Assembly: GCA_964440605.1 (NCBI GenBank)
Contig: CAYTSW010000179.1
Span: forward strand, 1 to 5,198
Reading direction: 5' to 3'
Length of the DNA stretch: 5,198 bases
Origin: CAYTSW01 sp964440605
GTDB taxonomy: Bacteria; Planctomycetota; Phycisphaerae; Phycisphaerales; UBA1924
Shown here: in pieces, positions 1 through 4,429 of the stretch
How the letters are laid out: every line of letters starts with the position of its first letter
Numbering within the stretch: the stretch's first letter is position 1
Notes under the pieces: generated by a model
What the model was told of the DNA's origin: nothing
The model's database searches: none
Seen by the model: the letters and a program-made list of their open reading frames with translations, nothing else
Translations under genes and position numbers: made by a program

Positions 1-1
1 C

Positions 2-289
2 AAAGGCAAGCGTCACGCCCTGCGCAACAGCCGCAACCTCATGCACCAGCCCCTCGTCGGCGGCGTCATGGAGGGGCAGGCGACCGACCTCGAGATCGAA
101 GCCCGCGAGATGCTCCGCCTGCGCGACCGCATCTACCACATCTACTCGGAAGCCACCGGGCAGACCACGGACGTCATCGAGCGCGACTGCGATCGCAACA
201 AGTGGCTCGACGACGAAGAGATGGTCGAGTACGGCCTGATCGACAAAGTCCTCACCGAGATGCCCAAGAAGACCTCGGAGAACATGTGA
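2..289 (+). CDS. clpP: ATP-dependent Clp protease proteolytic subunit (ClpP family), C-terminal part, 5' end outside window
   Basis: The 95 visible residues match the second half of ClpP, the serine peptidase that forms a barrel of two heptamers and degrades proteins unfolded by ClpX, ClpA or ClpC in the cytoplasm. Seen directly: a KGKRHALRNSR stretch, the MHQPL motif with the catalytic His codon at 44-46, GQATDLEIEA, the handle-helix region, HTGQ-like ATGQ, IERDCDRNKWL and EYGLIDKVL near the C-terminus. The catalytic Ser lies upstream of the window. Aligned by eye with E. coli ClpP (Ser97/His122/Asp171), the Asp171 position falls on Asn, codon AAC at 197-199, so the triad is altered. The loop after HQPL is about two residues longer than in E. 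coli. Family membership is clear. Whether this is a main or an accessory ClpP paralogue cannot be told from the fragment, although the Asn favours an accessory one. The stop codon overlaps the GTG of the next gene. Confidence 0.93.
   Translation, partial: KGKRHALRNSRNLMHQPLVGGVMEGQATDLEIEAREMLRLRDRIYHIYSEATGQTTDVIERDCDRNKWLDDEEMVEYGLIDKVLTEMPKKTSENM
277..280 (+). promoter_or_regulatory. Shine-Dalgarno site for the coiled-coil lipoprotein gene
   Basis: GGAG lies 5 nt upstream of the GTG at 286, inside the end of clpP. With the GTGA stop/start overlap (286-289), it supports 286 as the start and suggests translational coupling to clpP. Confidence 0.55.
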
Positions 290-1005
290 CCGCTTGCACC
301 CACCCCGCCCCTCGCACCCCCCCCTTCCGCAAGACGACCGGCGGCACGGGCGTCTCGCCCGTGCGGTGGTGGGTGCTTCTGCTGGCGGGGTCATGTCTGG
401 TGCTCGGCTCGTGCAAGGCCGGCGGCGATGAGAGCGAGGTGGACGAACTCCGCCGCCAACGCGAGACGCTGCTGGACGAGAACGACGCACTCCACGCCCG
501 CCTCAACGAGGCCGAGGCCAAGCTCGCCGAGCTGTCACGCACGCTCGAAGCCGCCGGCGGCGACAACCGCGACGAAATCGTCGCCGCCCTCCCGCGGTGT
601 GCCGGCATCACGATCGGGCGCGTGTCCGAACCGGTCGACACGGACGACCAACCCGGCGCCGACGCCGTCCGCGTCTATGTGAGCCCGTTCGACGGCCGCC
701 AACGCTTCGTCCAGATCGCCGGCTGGCTGACACTCGAGGCCGATCTCATCCCCACGCTCGACCCCAGCAGCCCACGCCGCGCCGCTGAGGGCCCACGCCG
801 GCTGGGGCGGCTCACGCTGGGACCCTCGGAACTCCGCGAGGCGTACCGCTCCAGCGCCCTCGGCACGCACTACACCGCGACCCTCCCCATCACCGACCGT
901 CCCAACGCACCCATCGACGGCACGCTCGTCCTCTCCGCCAGCTTCCGCGACGCCATCACCGGCCAGACGTTCACCACAACGCGAACCGAGGAGGGCGCGT
1001 GGTAA
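286..1005 (+). CDS. Coiled-coil lipoprotein of unknown function
   Basis: I do not recognise a named family for this 239-residue protein. Visible parts: a hydrophobic signal segment (residues about 27-42) ending in the lipobox LGSC with Cys43 (codon 412-414), which predicts lipid attachment and an envelope location. A charged heptad-like stretch from about 48 to 90, with Leu at 55, 62, 69, 80, 83 and 87, suggests a coiled coil. A beta-rich C-terminal domain of about 150 residues follows, with VRVYVSPFDG, IAGWLTLEADL and a closing GTLVLSASFRDAITG segment. The GTG at 286 is chosen because of its SD site and the 4-nt overlap with clpP. It gives an unusually long n-region of about 26 residues that contains a C8 tract and a perfect palindrome. 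A GTG at 361 would give a compact signal peptide but has no SD. Co-transcription with clpP and the next lipoprotein gene is inferred from the overlaps. Confidence 0.8.
   Translation: MTACTHPAPRTPPFRKTTGGTGVSPVRWWVLLLAGSCLVLGSCKAGGDESEVDELRRQRETLLDENDALHARLNEAEAKLAELSRTLEAAGGDNRDEIVAALPRCAGITIGRVSEPVDTDDQPGADAVRVYVSPFDGRQRFVQIAGWLTLEADLIPTLDPSSPRRAAEGPRRLGRLTLGPSELREAYRSSALGTHYTATLPITDRPNAPIDGTLVLSASFRDAITGQTFTTTRTEEGAW
317..324 (+). repeat. C8 homopolymer tract in the 5' coding region of the lipoprotein
   Basis: Eight consecutive C residues lie about 31 nt after the GTG start, ahead of the signal peptide core. A one-base slip here would shift the frame of the lipoprotein. If translation actually starts at 361, the tract would lie upstream of the coding region. 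Confidence 0.6.
344..364 (+). repeat. Perfect 9-bp inverted repeat with 3-nt loop (REP-like palindrome)
   Basis: GCACGGGCG and CGCCCGTGC are separated by TCT. The element is read through as part of the lipoprotein n-region (TGGTGVSPV), and the reverse strand reads ETPVPPV. From memory, such 'GTGVSPV/TPVPP' palindromes are numerous in planctomycete and verrucomicrobial genomes, which suggests a dispersed repeat rather than a gene-specific structure. Only one copy is seen in this window. Confidence 0.65.
988..995 (+). promoter_or_regulatory. Shine-Dalgarno site for the small lipoprotein gene
   Basis: The purine-rich GAGGAGGG sits just ahead of the GTG at 999 (AGGAGG ends 4 nt before it), inside the end of the preceding gene. 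It favours 999 over the ATGs at 1014 and 1068, which have no comparable site. Confidence 0.5.
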
Positions 1006-1289
1006 GCTGCGGCATGCCGACTCTGCTCGATGCCTTGACCCGTCCGTGCTCCCGCGTCGCCCGCGCCATGCGCGACCGAAAAACGCTCATCGCGGTTATC
1101 GCTATCGCCGGCCTCGCCTTCACCGCACCGCTGGCGGGGTGTCGTCAGGCGTTGTTCCCGGCGGACAAAGAGCGCAGCCAGTTCGACCGCTATGACTTGA
1201 GCCGGAACCAATACGAACCGCAGTATGTAGAAGACGAGTTCGGGCGGCAGGAGCCGAACATCAAGGGGCGCCTGTCCCCAAAGGACTAA
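999..1289 (+). CDS. Small lipoprotein of unknown function
   Basis: This is a 96-residue protein if it starts at the GTG at 999. A basic stretch RDRK is followed by a hydrophobic core (about residues 29-44) and a clean lipobox LAGC with Cys48, so it should be exported and lipid-anchored. The mature part is only about 49 residues, hydrophilic and Tyr/Asp/Arg rich, and contains DRYDLSRNQYEP. I recall short planctomycete lipoproteins of similar pattern but can name no function. The start at 999 is supported by an SD site and by a 7-nt overlap with the upstream stop codon. The in-frame ATG at 1068 would give a textbook 25-residue signal peptide (MRDRK n-region) and a 73-residue precursor, so the true start is uncertain. 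Overlap with its neighbour suggests it is the third gene of the clpP unit. Confidence 0.75.
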   Translation: MVSCGMPTLLDALTRPCSRVARAMRDRKTLIAVIAIAGLAFTAPLAGCRQALFPADKERSQFDRYDLSRNQYEPQYVEDEFGRQEPNIKGRLSPKD

Positions 1290-1428
1290 AGCGCCGATGT
1301 TCTTGTGGGTGCGGCGGCAAAAAAGGCGTCGAAATGCGAAGTTTCGGCACCAACAGAACCGATGGCCCACTCATCGCGGGGTATCTTGCACCCACGCCCC
1401 ACGTCTCACTGGCGCACTGAAACAGACG

Positions 1429-2100
1429 ATGCGGCCTCTGATCAACTGCCTCACCTCCGTTGTCCGCTCCGCAGGCCTGAGCCGCACGCATGTGGTCTGG
1501 GCTTGCCTGCTCATCTCCATGACCGCCGTCGGCGGGCTCCTCCTGGTGAGCGAGTCGCAGCGCACCCCCTACGCCGGGCAACTGCCTCCCACCGCCGTCG
1601 CACTCGAGCAGCCCGCGACGCTCGACGATCTCTTCGACACCACCTCGGCCATCGACGAACTCCGCTGGGCGGGCGTCGTAATCCATCACTCGGGCGACAT
1701 CTCCGGCTCACCCGACTCTCTCGACCGACAGGCGACCGACGCCGGGCTCCGCGGCATCGGCTACCACTTCATCATCGGGAACGGTCGCGGCATGAGCGAT
1801 GGCCACATCCACGCCACCTTCCGCTGGGACCAGCAACTCCCCGGCGCCCATGCCATCGGGCCCGACGCCGACTCGCACAACCGCACCTCCATCGGCATTT
1901 GCCTCGTAGGCGACGGCGACCGCCGCGCCTTCACGCCTCAACAGATGGCCTCCCTTGTCGCCCTGCTCAAGCACCTGCGCGACCGCTGCGGCCTCGATGC
2001 CGAAGACGTGCAGCTCCACCGCGAGATCTCCCCCACGTCCTCCCCGGGCCGCCTCTTCCCCGCGACCATCGTCCGAGGCGAACTCGCCGCAGGCCTCTGA
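1429..2100 (+). CDS. Membrane-anchored N-acetylmuramoyl-L-alanine amidase-like protein (T7 lysozyme/PGRP, Amidase_2 family)
   Basis: This 223-residue protein has one N-terminal membrane segment (about residues 20-40, basic residues before it) and an Amidase_2 domain from about 80 to the C-terminus. Enzymes of this family use zinc to cleave the bond between MurNAc and L-Ala in peptidoglycan; the anchor would place the domain outside the inner membrane. By-eye alignment to T7 lysozyme (ligands His17, His122, Cys130) is good: VIHHSG (ligand His86), GYHFII (Tyr112, equivalent to catalytic Tyr46), SIGICLVGD, FTPQQMASL and LHREISPTSSPG (ligand His197). The Cys130 position is Ser205 (TCC at 2041-2043), and Lys128 is replaced by Thr, the latter common in the family. 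The Cys-to-Ser change predicts weak or no amidase activity and possibly a peptidoglycan-binding role. The ATG at 1429 is chosen because it places basic residues before the anchor. It has no clear SD. No promoter was found in 1290-1428. Confidence 0.85.
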   Translation: MRPLINCLTSVVRSAGLSRTHVVWACLLISMTAVGGLLLVSESQRTPYAGQLPPTAVALEQPATLDDLFDTTSAIDELRWAGVVIHHSGDISGSPDSLDRQATDAGLRGIGYHFIIGNGRGMSDGHIHATFRWDQQLPGAHAIGPDADSHNRTSIGICLVGDGDRRAFTPQQMASLVALLKHLRDRCGLDAEDVQLHREISPTSSPGRLFPATIVRGELAAGL

Positions 2101-2181
2101 TCGCGTGTGCTGAGACGCAACGCCCGGTACGACCTCGACACATCCCGACACGCCCGCGCCCGTGATGCCGCCCCTGCATCC

Positions 2182-2201
2182 GTCCGATGGCTCCAATGGA
2201 C
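2182..2201. promoter_or_regulatory. Operator-like imperfect palindrome upstream of the kinase promoter candidate
   Basis: GTCCGATGG and CCAATGGAC flank a central CT. Seven of nine positions pair by Watson-Crick rules, with one G-T and one mismatch. It lies 9 nt upstream of the proposed -35 box, where a dimeric regulator could bind. The regulator is unknown, and chance occurrence is not excluded. Confidence 0.25.
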
Positions 2202-2210
2202 GCTCGCGCG

Positions 2211-2239
2211 TTGCGAGACCCGCTTGGAACCGTGATACT
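2211..2239 (+). promoter_or_regulatory. Sigma70-like promoter candidate for kinase-mqnA
   Basis: TTGCGA (2211-2216) and GATACT (2234-2239) each match the consensus at four of six positions, with an ideal 17-nt spacer. The site lies about 100 nt before the kinase start in the 237-nt gap after the amidase gene. The leader that follows contains ACCCGA/TCGGGT (2292-2297, 2309-2314), a 6-bp stem around an 11-nt loop, and an overlapping palindrome CCGATCGG. Confidence 0.35.
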
Positions 2240-2337
2240 CTCCGGGATCGTCTCCGCTCGGCCCCGTTGTCGGTCGCGGCGTACCATCCTGACCCGACCA
2301 TTATCCGATCGGGTGTTATTGACCGTCGTTCAGATCC

Positions 2338-3282
2338 TTGACCTTGAAGCACTTGGAGCCAGCCAAACCCGGAAGCAAGCTCGCTGGCTACAGCGTGCTC
2401 TCACTGGTCGGCCGCGGCGCGGCGTCGATCATCTATCTCGTGCAGGACCCCAAGTCCAAACGCATCTACGCGCTCAAGCACGTCAAGAAAGACAACGCCA
2501 AGGACCAACGCTTCCTCGATCAGGCCTTCGCCGAAGCGGAGATCGCCGCCAAGGTCGCCTCCCCGCTCATCCGCAACATCGATCGCGTCATCAAGGCCCG
2601 CCAACGCTTCGTGACCGTCACCGAGGTCATGCTGTTGATGGAGTACGTCGACGGCATCTCCATCGAGCGCCAGCCCCCCGCCACCTTTGAAGAGGCGGTG
2701 CACATCTTCCGCCAGACCGCGCTGGGCCTTCAGGCGATGCACGACGCCGGCTTCGTCCACGCCGACATGAAGCCCAACAACGTCGTCGTCACGGATGACG
2801 GGAGCGTCAAGATCATCGACCTCGGGCAAGCCTGTCCCATCGGTACCGTCAAAGAGCGCATCCAGGGAACGCCCGACTACATCGCGCCCGAGCAGGTCCA
2901 CCGACGCGCCATCACCCCCCAGACCGACATCTACAACCTCGGCGCAACGATGTACTGGTGTTTGACCCAGCGGTACATCCCCACCGCGATGCCCAAGGAC
3001 AACGCGCTGGTCTCCTCCATCGACGACAACCTGATCCAGAAGCCCACGCCGCTGCGCGAGATCAACCCGCGCATCCCCGAAACGCTGGAAGCCATCGTCA
3101 TGAAATGCGTCGAGGTCCGCCCCCTCGATCGACCGGAGAGCATGTACGCCGTCATCCATGCCCTCGACGCCGTCCGCGACGCCCTCCAGGGCGAAACCAC
3201 CGGCGCGAAACAGCGCCGCTACAACCCCGGCGACGACGACCCCGAAGCCATGGACGACACCTTCGACCCCGAACTGGACTAA
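2338..3282 (+). CDS. Hanks-type serine/threonine protein kinase, soluble, kinase domain only
   Basis: This 314-residue protein is essentially one protein kinase domain (about 18-280) with an acidic tail (DDDPEAMDD region) and no membrane segment, so it should be a cytoplasmic kinase. Motifs seen: glycine loop GRGAAS (25-30, third Gly replaced by Ser), ALK with ATP-anchoring Lys47, likely helix-C Glu68, catalytic loop HADMKPNN with Asp143, Lys145 and Asn148, DLG (161-163) in place of DFG, GTPDYIAPE ending at 185, Asp197 of the F helix, and Arg265. All catalytic residues are present, so it is probably active. The HRD arginine is Ala, a non-RD kinase, a type that usually does not depend on activation-loop phosphorylation. 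In-frame stop codons at 2290 and 2320, and the absence of any in-frame ATG before the middle of the domain, force a TTG start: 2338 or 2344. No SD is visible. mqnA begins 9 nt downstream. The substrate is unknown. Confidence 0.9.
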   Translation: MTLKHLEPAKPGSKLAGYSVLSLVGRGAASIIYLVQDPKSKRIYALKHVKKDNAKDQRFLDQAFAEAEIAAKVASPLIRNIDRVIKARQRFVTVTEVMLLMEYVDGISIERQPPATFEEAVHIFRQTALGLQAMHDAGFVHADMKPNNVVVTDDGSVKIIDLGQACPIGTVKERIQGTPDYIAPEQVHRRAITPQTDIYNLGATMYWCLTQRYIPTAMPKDNALVSSIDDNLIQKPTPLREINPRIPETLEAIVMKCVEVRPLDRPESMYAVIHALDAVRDALQGETTGAKQRRYNPGDDDPEAMDDTFDPELD

Positions 3283-3291
3283 ACCTCCAAC

Positions 3292-4185
3292 GTGCATCAC
3301 GCCCCCATCCGCGTCGGCTGCGTCTCCTACCTGAACACCCTCCCGCTCATCGAGGGCCTGGGCAAGCTCGAGGGCGTCCACCTCCACCTCACCGCCCCCG
3401 CCAAGCTCGTCGACCTCCTCGTCGATCGTGACGTCGACCTCGCCCTCGTCTCCATCATCGACTACCAGACCGCCCGCGACCCGCTGGCGATGGTCCCCGT
3501 CGGCATGATCGGCTGCGACGGCCCGACGATGACCGTCCGCCTCTTCTCCCGCATCCCACCCGAACGCATCACCACGATCCACGCCGACGCCGACAGCCAC
3601 ACCTCCGTCACCCTCGCGCAAGTCCTGATCTCCGAACTCAGCGGCCGCGTGCCGGAGATCGTCCCCTTTGACGCCGACCCGCCCCACGCCGCGGCGGCCG
3701 CCGACACCGACGACCTCGCCTCGACCCCCGCCCCCGACGATGCCGCGACCACGCCGGGCGACGAGCGCGAGTGGCCCGAGGCGCTGCTGCTCATCGGCGA
3801 CAAGGTGGTCCGCCGCTCCCCGCCCGCGGTCTTTTACCCGCACCAGATGGATCTCGGCGATCAGTGGAAGCGTCAGACGGGCCTGCCCTTCATGTACGCG
3901 ACGTGGATGTGCCGGGAAGACCGGGCCGACGACCCGGCCATCGCCGCCGCGGCCGCACTGCTCGACCGCCAGCGCCGACACAACGCGACGCGGCTGGACT
4001 GGATCGTCAACCAGCGAGCCGCCCAGCGCGGCTGGCCCATCGACGCGGCACGCCACTACCTTCGTACCTTATTGAAGTACGACGTCACTCCGGCTCACGA
4101 GCGGGCGGCCGAACACTTCTTCGATCGCGCGCATGAACTCCGCTTGCTCGACGACCGACGCCAAGCGGTGTGGCTGCGCCCCTGA
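3292..4185 (+). CDS. mqnA: Chorismate dehydratase MqnA (futalosine pathway of menaquinone synthesis)
   Basis: MqnA removes water from chorismate to give 3-[(1-carboxyvinyl)oxy]benzoate, the first step of the futalosine route to menaquinone, in the cytoplasm. The 297-residue protein has the family's periplasmic-binding-protein-like fold signals: IRVGCVSYLNTLPLI at residues 6-20, APAKLVDLLVDRDVDLALVS, LLLIGDKVV, and the diagnostic DLGDQWKRQTGLPFMYATW from residue 187. A stretch of about 34 residues (127-160, nt 3670-3771) is a low-complexity Ala/Asp/Pro/Thr insert between the EIVPF strand and the EALLLIGD strand, where relatives have a short loop. The start is the GTG at 3292. It has no SD and follows the kinase stop by 9 nt, so the two genes are probably co-transcribed. 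No other mqn genes are in the window. Confidence 0.9.
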   Translation: MHHAPIRVGCVSYLNTLPLIEGLGKLEGVHLHLTAPAKLVDLLVDRDVDLALVSIIDYQTARDPLAMVPVGMIGCDGPTMTVRLFSRIPPERITTIHADADSHTSVTLAQVLISELSGRVPEIVPFDADPPHAAAAADTDDLASTPAPDDAATTPGDEREWPEALLLIGDKVVRRSPPAVFYPHQMDLGDQWKRQTGLPFMYATWMCREDRADDPAIAAAAALLDRQRRHNATRLDWIVNQRAAQRGWPIDAARHYLRTLLKYDVTPAHERAAEHFFDRAHELRLLDDRRQAVWLRP

Positions 4186-4200
4186 ATGCCAACCACCACC

Positions 4201-4274
4201 GATCGGCCTCAGGGCCGCATCACGCGCGATCCTGCGGCCACACCAGCGCACGACCGAACGACATGAGGCCAATC
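4201..4274 (+). terminator. Nested hairpin structure after mqnA, possible terminator or 3' processing element
   Basis: An outer stem GATCGGCCTCA (4201-4211) pairs with TGAGGCCAATC (4264-4274) at 10 of 11 positions. It encloses a perfect 7-bp stem GGCCGCA/TGCGGCC (4213-4219, 4233-4239). It begins 16 nt after the mqnA stop. There is no U tract, so it is not a classical intrinsic terminator. An alternative small hairpin CGGCC-TCAG-GGCCG (4204-4217) is mutually exclusive with both stems. Confidence 0.35.
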
Positions 4275-4281
4275 AAACCGA

Positions 4282-4319
4282 TGTCCGAATGCGCCCGCCG
4301 GCACCCTAGCGCTTCGACA
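4282..4319. other. Bulged hairpin in the mqnA downstream gap
   Basis: TGT, CGAA and GCGC on the 5' side (4282-4294, with single-base bulges at 4285 and 4290) pair with GCGC, TTCG and ACA (4309-4319). This gives 11 bp around a 14-nt loop. It follows the nested structure by 7 nt. No poly-T follows on either side, so its role is open. Confidence 0.3.
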
Positions 4320-4325
4320 CGACTT

Positions 4326-4382
4326 ATACCTACGAGGGACACGTCAGCGGAAGATTTTGTTTGACTTCATGCGTGTAGGTAT
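4326..4382. repeat. 8-bp inverted repeat flanking an AT-rich segment
   Basis: ATACCTAC (4326-4333) and GTAGGTAT (4375-4382) are perfect inverted copies 41 nt apart. The right copy lies between the proposed -35 and -10 boxes of the downstream gene. Possible roles are a two-site operator or the ends of a small element. The surrounding sequence is much less GC-rich than the rest of the window. Confidence 0.4.
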
Positions 4383-4388
4383 TACTTT
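4361..4388 (+). promoter_or_regulatory. Sigma70-like promoter candidate for the last gene
   Basis: TTGACT (4361-4366, five of six consensus bases) is followed after 16 nt by TACTTT (4383-4388, weak -10). It sits in the most AT-rich stretch of the gap, about 40 nt before the ATG at 4430. The -10 assignment is uncertain. Confidence 0.35.
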
Positions 4389-4419
4389 GCACCGATCACG
4401 ACTCATACTCCCCGTTCAC

Positions 4420-4424
4420 GGAGG
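4420..4424 (+). promoter_or_regulatory. Strong Shine-Dalgarno for the last gene
   Basis: GGAGG lies 5 nt upstream of the ATG at 4430. It fixes the start of a gene whose reading frame runs off the window end. Confidence 0.75.
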
Positions 4425-4429
4425 CAGCC

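Noticed and set aside
1290..1345. Possible terminator after the small lipoprotein gene (CGCCG/CGGCG near an A6 run; CGAAA/TTTCG at 1329-1345)
   Set aside because: Stems of only 5 bp, a long loop in the first, and an A run in place of a T run on the + strand. Not enough to call a terminator.
870..1370. 166-codon - strand frame across the small lipoprotein gene
   Set aside because: It overlaps a lipoprotein gene with SD, signal peptide and lipobox, and shows no domain or start signal of its own.
1305..1395. 8-bp inverted repeat GTGGGTGC/GCACCCAC spanning the gap before the amidase gene
   Set aside because: A 75-nt separation, common-looking G/C-rich arms and no associated signal make a chance match likely.
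1305..2165. 286-codon + strand frame overlapping the amidase gene
   Set aside because: The product is dominated by Arg, Pro and His, typical of an out-of-frame reading of GC-rich coding DNA. The overlapping frame carries the T7-lysozyme-like motifs.
1708..2352. 214-codon - strand open frame opposite the amidase domain and the following gap
   Set aside because: Low-complexity Gly/Ala/Val/Arg product opposite the well-supported amidase domain. No family features.
2401..4056. 551-codon open frame on the - strand opposite the kinase and mqnA genes
   Set aside because: Its product is a monotonous Gly/Val/Asp/Arg-rich sequence with no recognisable domain. It mirrors two clear + strand genes with conserved catalytic motifs. 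High GC3 suppresses stop codons in this antisense frame.
4170..4364. 64-codon + strand frame in the gap after mqnA
   Set aside because: It overlaps the end of mqnA, has no SD, a His/Ser/Arg-rich product, and coincides with the inverted-repeat structures. It is more likely non-coding.
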